A DNA stretch of 64,000 nucleotides from Hirundichthys speculiger. Lineage: Eukaryota; Chordata; Actinopteri; Beloniformes; Exocoetidae. Position numbers and translations under genes: made by a program. Numbering within the stretch: the stretch's first letter is position 1; each line of letters begins with the position of its first letter. The stretch spans positions 744,001 to 808,000 of the forward strand of contig JAGFBZ010000936.1 in assembly GCA_018398805.1 (NCBI GenBank), in the 5' to 3' direction. Positions 47,362 to 60,784 of this stretch are shown in pieces. Below the pieces are notes generated by a model. That model saw only the letters and a program-made list of their open reading frames with translations. It had not been told where the DNA came from and did no database searches.

Positions 47362-47696
47362 CTGCAAGTGCACGATATATAACAGAAAAAAACAATTTAT
47401 TAATTAACTTAATTTACAATATATCATCCTTTTATACAATATATTTATACTTAGGTCCCAACGAGATGGAAAAACATTATTAATATGTTTAATCTGTTAG
47501 AAGCGAATGAACTGTAAATGACCTGTCAGCCACACCCGTCGTTGCCGTTGTTTCAGTTCAGACTGTTCCAGTGAAACACACACTGTTGTCCATAATCAGC
47601 AGTGACACAGGCACAGTGTATTTATCATTAACCAGGAGGTGTTTCAGTTGTACATCACGGGCCCGATCTTCCGCCAGATCTCCTAAAGCCGCTATT

Positions 47697-48580
47697 TAGG
47701 GTGGGCAAGGATTAAAAATTTTAATCGCGATTAATCGCATTATTTCCTGATTAATCACAATTAATCGCATTGTATACGCAAAATCAAAATAATATCAAAT
47801 AATAATCAAATAATTAAAACAGGCAATTTCTAAGGTAATGGCAGAAACTTTTAATGGGGAGTTCAACTTGGCAGTTGTTACAAATAACCTTGTTTATGTC
47901 AAATCCTCCGTCTGGGAGAACTTTAAAATGAAAATGTCCATGTTAAAAGTTCAGTAATTTTACCAGTCAGTGTATCATTCATTCTTTCCATTTTCAATTG
48001 TCAATCAAAAATAAGAAAAATTAAAAAGTGACATTTTATTAAGTTTTTCATTTTTTAATCTAACACAAAAAAAATGTCAGGTTTTTTTTTTTATATTTCA
48101 TACAATTTTAGACTTGGATCAAAAATACGAAATTAAAAAACGGGCCACAGAACTGAATTTGTTTTATAATCGAGGACTGGACTTTCTGTTGTTATTACGC
48201 ATCTGTGCCACAAGATGGAGCCACACTAAAGTAACCAGTATGAGAACAGCAGGACAGTGAACACATGGAGCAGATCTGATGTAACATTGAGGAATGACGT
48301 AAAAGTTTTGTTGCAGTCCAGAATTCTTTTTTTTAGACAGAATTGTTAATATTGCTACCAGAGTTGCTACCTGAACTGTAAAGTTCACGGATTTTTACCG
48401 TTCTCCATGTCTGTTTTAGCTTTTCCTTGTTTACCTGGTTCCGGTTCCGCAGCAGCCAGTAACAGACTTTTCAAAACAAAAGCATGTGAGCAACATGGGT
48501 TAACGCGTGATAAAATAAATGTCGCCGTTAATAAATTCATGAGTTAATGCGATAATTACGCGTTAGCTTGCCCAACCCTA
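47697..48580. mobile_element. hAT-type element, 884 bp
   Basis: The left end TAGGGTGGGCAAGG and the reverse-complemented right end TAGGGTTGGGCAAGC match, with subterminal TTAATCGCGATTAATCGC-type repeats on both sides. The interior has no transposase ORF. No 8-bp duplication is recognisable, so the flanks have decayed or the ends were rearranged. Confidence 0.7.
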
Positions 48581-49663
<1,083 letters not shown>

Positions 49664-49867
49664 CAGACAAACACCACAGCATCACCAGCTGAAGGCAGCT
49701 ACTGTAAATATCCCTTTAAACCAATTCCTGCTGAAGCTGAGGGTTGGCACAATTATGTGTTACGTCCCAAGTATTCACAGCCTTTCTGCAGATAAATTTC
49801 CAAATCGTCAAATGAAAACATTTATGAAGAAATTATATTTGTATTCCAGGAATAAGTGAATATGGAC

Positions 49868-49894
49868 AATGGATGGATGGATGGATGGATGGAT
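49868..49894. repeat. (GGAT)n microsatellite
   Basis: About six tandem GGAT units. Confidence 0.9.
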
Positions 49895-50784
49895 ATTTGT
49901 GTTAACTTATGCAATGTTAGAGGTCCTCTGAGCAAACAACACAGAGTGCTCCAAAATAGCCGATCCCACTTTAAGAGGTCAAAGGCTGCTTCTGTACATT
50001 AACGAAGCTTTGATTTATGGCACCATTTTAAACTGTGTAACTTCTGGACCTTTTATCACAGGGAAACAATTAAAAAAATGCCATTCAATAAGTTGCTAAT
50101 ATCACCCAACATAGTTTCTATTAACACTTGACTGAGCTAAGGTCCACTCATATGAGGTAAGGTTATTTTCTCTTGACTATAAGCACGAAGGCTTCAGAAA
50201 CTCGTCCTTTCATCCTAATTCACCAGTTCAATCTACGCCATTCTCTCTCAGCCCTTCAAGAAAGACCTGATTATAAATTAAATGTAGGGCAAGAAGTTCC
50301 AGTGAGTGGCATTTTTGTTTCCATATAAATAACAGATAAGGGTAAAGACTATTCATCTTCATCGTGTGACAAGATACACACATTGACACAAACTGAAAAG
50401 CAACACCAAGGTTACAAGGTATTAGTCAAGATCGGTTTCAGATGTCAGGCTGACTGTCATCTAACCCTGACACTTGTCTCTCCAACACCAACTATGCTCT
50501 GACAGCAAGCTTACACAGATGAATCAGGGCCTCAACAAAAACATATTCCCTCTTGTGCTAATAAATTTCAGTTCACTGATCATAGTGCTTACTCTTTATT
50601 GCACTGACAAACAAGTTGAATCAATAGATGCGAACAAAGGACTTGGCAGCAAACAAAGGTCAGATTAGTCCTCTCTTCGTGATATCGTTAAAAGCTGTTC
50701 TCTGGTCTCGTCTTTCTAAATGGGGCTGTGGAGGTTAAGCTGAGCCTTTACTCTGTGATTCTCTCTGAGGAGAACTGAACTCAC

Positions 50785-50902
50785 CCTGAAAGAGAGCTCC
50801 AGGTTTTCTCCACCCCACACCTCCATACCCATGTCATATGTGCCAAGGTATTCAAAGTAGGCTTTGCTCACAGCAAATAGTCCCCCTGCCATAGTAGGAG
50901 AC
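50785..50902 (-). CDS. galnt4: galnt4 exon 5 (WGGEN motif)
   Basis: 118 nt, [20 protein letters not shown] to [11 protein letters not shown]. The acceptor is TCTCCTCAG and the donor GTGAGT. Its frame is correct only if the upstream 2-nt loss is discounted. Confidence 0.95.
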
Positions 50903-51096
50903 CTGAGGAGACACAGAGATATAATCACTTACACTGGTGTAATGAATAAACAAACAATATTCGGTAAGAGTTATAAATTAGTAGTGAGAGGTCTATTCCT
51001 ATTCTGAAAGCTGATCTCATTGTTGGTATATGCCAATCTGATAAAGGGATTTCTCATCCAAACAGCCTTTGAGAACGATAACACATCTCACTGTAC

Positions 51097-51280
51097 CTGA
51101 TGGGGTCAATGCGGGACTTGCGCCTCTTGCGTTCCACTTCGGGGACAGAGTGCCACTGAAAGGTGAGTCTCCAGTCAAATCCTCCGATCATCGGCTCATC
51201 CGTTTGCATGTAAAACTCGAAGGTGTTCCAGTCGATGGTGTCGATCACAGGGCACTATGGTACTGGCATTCTCTGCGATC
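51097..51280 (-). pseudogene. galnt4: galnt4 exon 4 with 2-nt deletion
   Basis: 184 nt, where the homologous galnt12 exon has 186. The exon starts correctly as RIAENASTIV. At 51,252-51,256 the bases for the next conserved Val-Cys-Pro are two short (GTGCCC on the coding strand). The expected IDTIDWNTFEF then appears in another frame, and the true frame ends at TGA 51,193-51,195. The splice sites are normal (TGTGTTTAG acceptor, GTACAG donor). Confidence 0.9.
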
Positions 51281-51422
51281 CTAAACACAAAGCCAAAAGA
51301 ATTGGAGAGAGTAGCATGAAGGGGAAGTACAAACAGTGCTTGGGTGCAGGTACAGCCTATCGACTTCAAGTCTTCTCGAAACATTGTGGTTAGATTGTTA
51401 GATAGACGTGTAACTTCGTCAC

Positions 51423-51612
51423 CTTTCCAGCAGAGGTTCGATCCAGCCGGGGACACACTCACAGTGGCAATCAAGAAAGGTCAGGACATCACCCGTGGCG
51501 TAGGTGGCGCCGATGAGCCGTGCTCGTACCAACCCCTCCCTTTTGTTGGTACGGATAAGTCGCACACGTTGCAGATTGCTGATGTATTCAGCTAGCTTGG
51601 ATTTCAGGTAGA
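51423..51612 (-). CDS. galnt4: galnt4 exon 3 (DxH motif)
   Basis: 190 nt, [17 protein letters not shown] to GWIEPLLER with the D-C-H motif intact. The acceptor is TGTACAACAG and the donor GTGACG. Confidence 0.95.
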
Positions 51613-51811
51613 CTGTTGTACACACAGATAAACATCCTTATCATCAAAGCATTTTACACGTCACACTCATCATTCAAAAATTACATAATTAAGATTTTAC
51701 ATACTGTAAAATATTAGATTTTTTTTTTTAATTATTTGTGAGCTAAGTTTTGTAACTTAAAGATTGATTAATTGATTTTTATTTTTTTTTTTAGCCACTG
51801 TGGGTAGGAGG

Positions 51812-52950
51812 TAAGGGTGCACGATAACTATCGGGCTGATAAGAGGAAATTATGACGTCATTCCGATAAGTCCGATATCACGACGAAGCGCCCCAATAAC
51901 ATATATATTTCTGTCAACACGGCAGTGCCTCGCTCCCTCTGAGCCTTGAATGACCGGCAGTGAATGTGATGTAACATCGGCATAATCAGAAAAACGATTA
52001 CTCAATAAGGAAAATCAAGAATACCCCCTCATGTCAGAAAAGAACTCGTTAACTTCGGTCATAATTTTGGTAGTTGCTGACTTGAATTGATATTCGCAGT
52101 ATTCACCCACATGTTACACATAAAAAAAGAAAAAAATAGAAAAGGCTGAGAGAACAACTAGCAAACGAGGGAATGTCGGAATTTACGTTACACCTTGAAT
52201 GCAGCCTGGAGCACAGCGTACTGATCACAACAAACATGGCGGCGTGGAACTTCGGTAAAGTTTCAAAAGATAGTTTGGCGGTTATTTGTGATGAATCCTC
52301 TGAGCAAATTCTACTAAGAGGGAAGCACAAGTATAAGCTTTAATACGTAAAACCCAATCAGCCACCACCAACATAACAATCGCTTCCATGGAGTTTTGAA
52401 ATCGCGCTAACGTGAGCTAACGGAAGCTAATGCTAACGTGCATAAGCCAGAAGCAGTCTCTCCTCCCCTCCCTCTCCCCTCCCTAATTCCTCTCATCTAA
52501 AGCTTCCATGAGATAAAAAAAATAAAAACTACTGAACCTCATTTACTTTAATTAAAGGTATTAATTTAAATGGAACCACAAGCCAAAATCCTTTAAATGT
52601 TAATCTTTTTCAGTTTGTAATTTTGATGCATGTATTTCCATCAGTTCAAGGAGCCTTTATTGTTTTTATATCAGTCAGTAATGCACCTCATTTAAGTTAA
52701 TGTGAGATATCAAATAGGTTTGTTTGATAGCTTTAAGAAAATGTTTGAGAGGCTTGCCAATAGTTTTTCATTGGAAAAAATAAATATCTGTTCATATAAA
52801 AAGTCAAAACTATTTTTGATTTTGTTCATAGTATTGATGTAATGATCTTAGGTATATGTGTGTGTTATCGGTTATCGGTATCAGTCTTTAGGAGCTGAAA
52901 GTTATCGGTTATCGGTATCGGTTTTAAAAAACAGTTATCGTGCATCCCTA
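51812..52950. mobile_element. hAT element, 1,139 bp, perfect 8-bp target duplication
   Basis: The left end TAAGGGTGCACGATAACT and the reverse-complemented right end TAGGGATGCACGATAACT are flanked by GTAGGAGG at 51,804-51,811 and 52,951-52,958. Subterminal TTATCGGTATCGG repeats lie near the right end. A 35-codon ORF starts in strong context (ACAAACATGG, near 52,235) and may be the remains of a transposase first exon. It lies in galnt4 intron 2, about 200 bp upstream of exon 3. Confidence 0.9.
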
Positions 52951-54290
52951 GTAGGAGGGTATCAAAACAAGAAACAGCTACTTCCAAACGCATATAGGTT
53001 GCTAAAAAGATACATGTATTTCAAATGAAGGGAACACAAGGCTTCGTATATTATCACTGCTCCCCCTGTGCAGTAAAATGAAGCTTCGACTCGGATAAGA
53101 AGTCATAATCTGGTCTGGCAAAATAAACAAGCTCAAAAACTCTCTAAAATGAATCTGGAAATACTAGCAATCCCTGTTTATTGCAAATTTACAGTTTATG
53201 TTGACTTATTAGAGTCATTATTGGTGTCAAAAGACAGATTCTGATACCAGTGAGAGTGTTAACATAGAAACATTTGCCGGTAAATCAGTGATTATGTGTG
53301 CACTCTGACATCTGATTGTTGACGGCAAAAGACAACCGAGATGCAGGCGAGCTTTGGTAAGATTGGCTCTGTTCAACAGGCTTAAAAGCATGTCAGTCTC
53401 CGTCCGTTTTGCAGTAACCCTTCTGTTTCGGGAGTGGCGTGTCTAGCATTCCATCTGGAAACAGCGGTTAGAAGAGAGGGAATGATGTCATAGCAGCTCA
53501 GTGCTCACTGAAGTCACCATAATGGTGTAATGTCTCGGACAGACACAGCCAAGACAGGGTGTTTCCTAGCACTAATTCATGTAAGGCACACAAACATGGA
53601 ATTACTCCTTTAGTCAATTTTTGTTTGGAGCTTTAGACAGCAGTCAGTCCATTCAGTGATGTAGCTGAAAGCTCTCAAAAACCAAATGAGAAGACTCCGA
53701 AGTGAGACTTTAATCTCATGTGCATAGTTCTCCAGAGGTCAAAAGAGTCCGTGCTGAAGGAACTTCAGTGTCGCACACAGCTGCAGTCTCTAGAATGAGA
53801 TGAATGCGCACACTTTCTTTTTGTTTTGTTGTCGTCAAAGTGGAACGGGAATGGGAGGGGCGGGCAACAAAAATCAAAAATAAATATTTGAACAAGTTTG
53901 AAACCTAAGAATGAAGCAGAAGCTGGAGCGGAGACCTGCCAGACATAAAACAAATAACTCATAACTCACTTTTAATAGCAACTGTGGCAGATGAACCAAA
54001 TCGACAGCATTTTCAGGAACAGCATGATTCTCATTAAAGAGGTGTGTTCTGACTTGTTTCAGAAGATGTCTTTCTGATTGATTTTGGAAGATATCCAGAG
54101 GCATTCGCTGTACACCACATCACAGATAGCATCTGAAGTCTGTATACAGCAGAGTCCTTTTTCTGGCTCATTCTTCGTACGCTGCCATTGTCCCAAAATC
54201 AAAGCACACGTCTGAGGTTTTGGTCCAAGAATGTCAGTGCTTTTTTTCTTACTCAGCCTTAAAGGACTCTACTCTTCCAGCTTTACGTTC

Positions 54291-54328
54291 ACCCCCCACC
54301 CCCCCACCCCCCCACCCCAAAAAAAAAG
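54291..54328 (-). repeat. Intronic G-run cluster next to the galnt4 exon 2 donor
   Basis: On the transcribed (minus) strand this reads as a T run then GGGGTGGGGGGGTGGGGGGG-type runs, starting about 20 nt after the exon 2 splice donor. Four or more G-runs can form a G-quadruplex. Confidence 0.8.
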
Positions 54329-54347
54329 ATTAATAGCAATGCCAAAC

Positions 54348-54517
54348 CTCGGTCACTGTAGTCATCAATAAGGATGATCTCTTTCAACAGGATGGCAGGT
54401 GTGGTCTCCAGCACACTGTGAATAGTCCTCAGCAGGGTGGACCAGGCTTCGTTGTAGAAGGCTATGATCACAGAGGTGGTAGGTAAATGTCGGTAGTCAA
54501 ACTTCTTATTCCGGCAT
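54348..54517 (-). CDS. galnt4: galnt4 exon 2
   Basis: 170 nt, [20 protein letters not shown] to LIDDYSDR. The acceptor is ACATACCTCAG. The donor GAG|GTTTGG is the weakest of the gene. Confidence 0.95.
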
Positions 54518-55519
54518 CTGAGGTATGTGTGTGTGTGTTTACGTGGGTTGAGGGAGAGACAGAGTTGACATCAGCATTAGTATACATGTTAAGTGCATAT
54601 TTACAGAGAAAACCAGCACTCTAAATGAACTTGTGTGAGTTAGAGCTTTTTTTTTTCAAAGGGCCTAGAAGCTTCAGCTGCTAACGTAGCAGAGGACGTC
54701 TGGTCTTAATCAGGATGGCAATCATTAAAACAATAACGAGTTGCAGAAATATGGAAGGGGCTGGGAGGCTATCACACCATTGAGCAACATACCGCAGCAG
54801 CGCTCCGGGAGAGAGCGCAGAAACAAGAGCAAACAGAGATGAAAAGAGCAAAGCAGAGACAGGGGCCACAGTGATTACACTAAATGATTATTAAAACGAA
54901 AAAACGGTTAAAATTAAAAAACTTCAAAGAATAAGAATAAAATAAAAGACTCAGTAGAGAAAAGGCCAAATTAAGCTCTGGATGGACTTAATTTGATGTT
55001 TTTGACATAAAACTAAATGAGAGCCAGATGTCAAACTTGACATGCTTGATAAAAAGCATGTAGAACACTGCTCTTAAAAGGGAAGGGACTCGTCTGCTAT
55101 GAGCTCTGCAGTGGAATCAGCTGGAATTACGTTTTTGCTAAAGCCAGTGAGGGAATCCTTCAGTTCTGCCTTTCTTCCAGAGACAAAAAATTTCCCAGAA
55201 CTGTGATACAAATATCTACGCTAATGAATTGGGATTTTTGGATCAGCGCTCAAAAAAAAAAAAAAAAGGAAAGAGTGAAGAACGTTGCCCAACCTGATTT
55301 CATAATCCAACATGTGCTCTCTGTGCACAGACACTGAAACCTGCAGGATGACGTTATCATCACTATTTTCATTGGTATCACTTGTAAAATCTGTCATATA
55401 CACAGTGTTGTCAAGTTCCTATGTGCTGCTGTGGTTGCATGCTGCTTTTTTATCAACAGCTTTGGGTAACAACAGTTCATTTTATATATACTGGTTTTAA
55501 CGGCTGTTATCTGGAGTTA

Positions 55520-55671
55520 GCACTCGGACCACAGGACCGGGACATGAAGAAGGAGCGCTGGACGCTGGCAGCTCCTCAAGTACACCAGACTGCAGCGTCT
55601 GGTGTACTTGAAACTTGAATTTCCCCCTTGGGGGGATCAATAAAGTATATTTGATTTGATTTGATTTGATT
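55520..55671 (+). mobile_element. 3' end of a non-LTR retrotransposon with hairpin and (GATTT)n tail
   Basis: The CTTGAATTTCCCCCTTGGGG and ATCAATAAAGTATATTTGATT stretches are a common fish LINE 3' end. The tail is TTTGATTTGATT repeats. A perfect 13-bp inverted repeat (CAAGTACACCAGA at 55,577-55,589 and its complement at 55,598-55,610) with an 8-nt loop precedes it. It lies in galnt4 intron 1. Confidence 0.6.
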
Positions 55672-57664
55672 CACCTTATCAGTGAGCACAACCACAACTA
55701 TCTTGATTTATTTTTTTTTTAAATCAGGCTGGATGTGGGTGTGGGAGGGTTGAAAGTGGAAAATCAGAATTTTCTGGTTACCAGTTTAAATTTACAGCTG
55801 GTAACCAGGAAATCCTGACTTCCCCGTTTAAATGGAGCCTATTGTGACTAAAGATTTATTTATATTGGACTTTTTAAAACCCACACTCACTAAGTCACTG
55901 CAATAGTTAAAATAAGAATGATTGTAAGATGCATTGTATTTAAAACAATTCCTTTTTTTTTTTTGAGCGTCTCCAAAATATAAAGTTAAACATGATATTT
56001 TTTTCTCTTAAAGCACTACTTCATGTTGACATGTTTCATTTTCTTCAACAGGAGCTTGATTGTTTGTGTAAATTGTCTGTTAATCATTTATGATGCAGTA
56101 ATTCTGTCAAGTTGGAAAAAAAGGAGAATTGTGGATTCACCAGAACAGGGAGAACCACTTTTTAACCCACAGGAGCAGGAGATGGAACGCTGGGGTTTCA
56201 GTTGTGGAATGAAGAATGGCAGGAGCCTAAGAATTACCAGTACAAGTTCACACAGTGCCTTATACGTAATCAACAGGATCTAGTAATCTATTCAATGAAT
56301 TAGAAGCAATTGAAAGTGAGCAACACACAACTATGGCACTGCTGGGAGTGAGTTAGAGCGAGATTAAGCAAATGCCCTACCAAAACACAACCAGCCGTGT
56401 GAAGTGTTGCTCTGCCTTTCAAAAGAACTGCATCTACAGTCCTGCAGTTTCAAGTGAAAGCTGGTTTCCAGTTGAAGCCGATGCAATTAAAGAATGACAG
56501 CAAGCACATGCGGACATTAAACTAACACGGGAGGACATATAACATTTGCTCATAGCATTTCTGGGCTTAAAATTTAACAGAAACTGCACCCAAACTGACA
56601 GGCTGCCAACAGGAAGGCAAATTCACCATCCATTCCCAAACATCCTGGTTTGAATAATATCAGCCCATGTTGACTGACAGTAACTCACACTGCACGTACC
56701 ACAGTGAGTGGTGAAGAGTGTTAAAACGATAAAGACAACTCAGCTGACATACCATCGATTAAAGTACTATTCATTGTATGAATTTGTGTCCAAACACACT
56801 CTGTAACGTTATGAGGAATAAGTATTTTCTTTTATATTACATACATGACTTACATCAGGTTTATAAGCGCTTACCAGAAAGTCAGAAAACGAAACACGTA
56901 AAAGCAGGGGGGAGGGGATCTGTTAACAGGGTTAGTCAAGTGTGAAGGCCTGACGTTTCACCAAGTTTGTGTCTTGAGGGAAAGAAGTAATAGATCTGAT
57001 AACGGTATCTTTTGTTTCAACTCTATCTTTGAAAAGGCGCAGGGAGTGTCTTTCGCCCTCACACACAGTTTCCACAGACCAATGAAGAGATCAAAGTATC
57101 ATACCACGATGATTGTGCAAGCACCTCAGTAGCATAATGAGAAAATATGTAAAATACTTGAGGAAAATCAATGTAATCTAATGACAAATCTACTGCTTAA
57201 ATGTGTCTATTATTTACTGGTAAACTCCAGGGCGTATAAAACAAAAACACAGTCTTCACGCAATCAAATGATGGTTATTCTACAACTACATCTGGGTTTC
57301 ATTAGGGTTGGAGCCAGTAAAAGATAAAGCAAAAAAGGAAGAGGAAACTACTAATAAAAGACTTCGCACACTGTTTTTCATCACATGGGCTGAGCTGAAA
57401 ATAGCTGCTGCTCTATTCAGGAATTGAGCTGCTTTCACCAGCTTCAAAAAGCCCTGCTGTACATCACTTAAGCCTCCGTCTTTGCTTCTTTTTGTCAGCG
57501 GAAAACTGAATCTCCATTTAAGTGGTCGCAGTTTTGGCTCAGCATCAGCTCTGGGAGACATTCAAAGGCTGTATTTTGGTTACAAACTCAAAAGGGAAAG
57601 CGATTAAAAAAAAAAAAAAAAAAAAGTCATGATGGGTTAGTCATGCTCTTCCATTTTTTTGTGT
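55672..57664 (-). other. galnt4 intron 1, no further feature recognised
   Basis: Between the LINE end and exon 1 I see no coding, RNA or clear transposon signal. An A-run lies at 57,606-57,625. Confidence 0.5.
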
Positions 57665-57670
57665 ACTTAC

Positions 57671-58056
57671 TCAGTCATCCTGTTGTCCTGGATGTGCCGA
57701 TGGAGGGAGATTTTGTCACTGATGAAGATATTGATAGCGTAGCGCTCAATAGCTTCTTGCTCCTGTTTCTTTTCCTCTGGGCTGAGGTTCAGGTGAGTGG
57801 CCCGACCCCACTCCCCCGGTGCATTGCTGTCTAATAGTGGTTTAACATAGAGGGGCCTGGCTAACTGCCCATCAATCCCACTCTCCTCTAGAGACAGCTG
57901 CCTCGCCAGAATACTGTGCTCTTCATCTTTGTCCTGTCCTGAAGAAGAGGAGGGGAAAGAGGAGCCTTCTAACAGAAGATAGCCCAGCCACAGTAGCCAC
58001 AGTAAGAAGCCGGCCTTGGCCAGCACGCCGAGTTTTCGAGAGCAGCGCCCTCTCAT
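57671..58056 (-). CDS. galnt4: galnt4 exon 1 (start, membrane anchor, stem)
   Basis: 386 nt from ATG at 58,056 (MRGRCSRKLGVLAKAG), anchor at about 12-29, stem, then [18 protein letters not shown]. The donor is GTAAGT. An acceptor-like TTGTTTCTCCAG ends at 58,123, so the exon probably starts at 58,122 and an upstream non-coding exon exists. Two short upstream ATG frames lie in the 5' UTR part. Confidence 0.93.
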
Positions 58057-58123
58057 GATGGAGAGCGCCAGAGAGCCACCGTGACTGGCTGAGCTTCAGC
58101 ATGCCCCTTGGCACACGAACATC

Positions 58124-59430
58124 TGGAGAAACAAAACAATGGAAAAATCAATTCTTTCAAAAAAGTATTGCACATCTAAAACACACCACTGAGATAACAA
58201 TAGCCTCTCAAGCACAGCACTCTGTTACTTGAACTGTTTTTGAGTTTTAATGCAGTAAGAACTTGTGTACAAATAAGGGAACCTAGTCATCTAAATGCCG
58301 ACTGCATCTGCTTCTAAATGCATAAGTGCCTTGAGCAGCAATCAACGCTGGCATCATAAATGTAATGACATGCTCAGGGCTGCATTAGGGTGCTCATTAA
58401 ATACAAATTGCACAGATGGAAGAGGTTACATTATGGCTGTGAATACAGCGATGTGCTTAATAAATTGAGTGTGTGACACACTACTATGACAGATACTGTT
58501 TGTTAGCCTAATGAACATTATAATGACACAGTTTCAATTACAGTGCATCACACCTAATCTCAAAAAAAAAAAAAAAAAAGGAAGATGCGAACCAAACTGT
58601 ACTGCTCTGATACTTCCTGTTTTTCACAGTTATTACATATCATGTGAGCTTTCTGATCAGCCCATTCACAGTTCACTTGCAGTTTCCTTGCAGGGATCAT
58701 TCAAGTTCTTTTCATTCATGTCAGCATCATCACAAGGATTTTGTGAAAAAGCAGTTTTTTTTTCCCCTCCCTTCAAAACTAAAGCTTTTAGATACAATTA
58801 AAATATCTTCTGGTGCGATTTAAACTAATACACGAAATTTGCAGCTTCTTCAGTTTCCCCACCTCATAATGATACTCTTTTCTGGTGATATGCAACACAC
58901 TCCACAGATGTGTACAATATATTTGCATCAAAGCGCACGCATAAACTCCGCGAGGACGCCGGCGTCCTCAGTGTGTAATAATATTATTTAAAATGACTCA
59001 TACAGACTGATCACTTCATCTGCCATAGCTGTATTTGGTATTGTTGAACTCTGCAGAGTCTCCTCTTTGCAAAACGAATACCGTTTTCCTTTGATCTCTT
59101 ATATATTTCGCACAAGAGGTGCCTAAAGACACGAATTCGAAAAATCGAGACTAGTGGTCAAATTATTGACCAATTATGCCGTCAACAAGTCGCGATCAAA
59201 AGCTTGGCTCTTCGTGTATGGCTGGTTTCTCGTGATCATTTATTGAGATTTTGTGTCAATAAATGTTATTAGTTATAACAAAAGCACCTTTTTGCAATTC
59301 AGTACCATATTAATAAGTGTAAAAAAGTACTGTTTGCTCTCTAATCGTCCATTTTTGAAACGGAGTGGTCATCTTACCATAACAAAGATGGCCCCGTTAG
59401 AATTTCCGACGTTCTTGTTTGTTTACATTT
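58124..59430. other. Upstream of galnt4 exon 1; no gene recognised
   Basis: Probably the first, non-coding intron of galnt4. No further exon or repeat could be named with confidence. An A-run lies at 58,561-58,579. Confidence 0.45.
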
Positions 59431-60085
59431 AGTGGTTTACATGGGAAGTTTAATTCCTCTTTAATTCAGAAATTAAAATTAAATCCGATTTAAAATTATT
59501 AAAAATTACCATGTAAACACCTAATTCCGAATAAAAAATGTCCATTCCGAATTAAACTTAATTCCGAAGTAAGTGGCTGGTTTATTCTGATTTTAAATCA
59601 GAATAGAATAATTCCGCAGTCATGTATACACTCATTCAGCTTTAAATTAATTCCGGTCTTTCTGCGCATGCTCGTTCTCTTGCCCGTCTGTCGCGATGAC
59701 GCTTATATTCCGCGCTGGGCTTGTTTTCGAAAGAAAATCATCGACATGATGTTGTTGTGCTGCTGCTTCAAAAATAAAATCAAAACAAATCCAAAAAGGA
59801 TGCTGATAATGTAGTCCTCCATGTTGTTGCTAATTGAGTAAGTTCGTTTTCTTCCAGTAGACGTAAATACGTAAAGACGTCCGCCCCCCCATCCAATCAG
59901 AACCCTTCCCAACCCCCAGACCTTAAGCGGAATTGGATAAAGCCGATCAAACGTGTTTTTTCCATGTAAACCTCAATTCAGAATTACTATTTCCATGTAA
60001 ACTCGAAGGAAAATAGTTTCATTCTGAATTATTTAATTCGGAATAATTAATTACGAATTAAAAAAACATCATGTAACCGTGGCCA
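59431..60085. mobile_element. Probable MITE (PIF/Harbinger-like), AT-rich with inverted ends
   Basis: The left GTGGTTTACATGG and the right end, reverse-complemented GGCCACGGTTACATG, resemble the GGGCACGTTTACATG termini of fish Harbinger MITEs. The interior is full of AATTCCGAATTA-type inverted motifs. The exact ends and 3-bp target site are uncertain. Confidence 0.5.
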
Positions 60086-60487
60086 TTCTCTGGTCGGATC
60101 TCAAAGCATGGCTGAGATTTGTCATTTCATTTGAAAATTAGTCAAAAACGTAAAAACGGTTAATTTGTGACTATTTTAACTCAAACTGATGAAAAATACC
60201 AAAATGTAAAGGAAAAAATACCTTTATTGCCTCAGAATATCATTTGTTTACCATGTGTCCATCCTGGATTTGTTCATGAAAACACATGGTCATGTGCTAT
60301 TTTCTTCAAATCTGAAACACATGTTCAGTTACAGTCCGCTTACAGCCTCATACTGTCACTTACCTCATTTACATCATATCCAGACTGTTATTCATCCTGA
60401 AAGTCACTTTATATTTCAGGCGGAACAAAATTTTACATTTTTTACTAACTTCAGAGTTCCATTACTCTGTCTATGTATCACCTAGAG

Positions 60488-60784
60488 CAGTGGTTCTCAA
60501 ACTTTTAATGCTGCGTACCACCTGAGAAACTATTGAGCTCTCCGAGTACCACCATGATGACCAATTTTAAAATATAGCCATATATGCCTTCTCAATTAGC
60601 TTTAAACACACAGGAGAGATGTCTATTCCTTATTGTGGTTATTTATTGTTACCTGAATTTCATTTGAAACGTTGTATTTATAATGCATTGTCATGCATTG
60701 ACAAGTCATGACGTTCCCCCGCGTACCACCAGAGAGCGCTCGCGTACCACCAGTGGTACACGTACCACAGTTTGCGCACCACTG
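60488..60784. mobile_element. hAT/Charlie-type MITE, 297 bp
   Basis: The left terminus CAGTGGTTCTCAAAC and the reverse-complemented right terminus CAGTGGTGCGCAAAC match at 13 of 15 positions. The interior repeats GCGTACCACC, typical of this group. The flanking octamers ACCTAGAG and ACCTGACA agree only in the first four bases. Confidence 0.75.
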
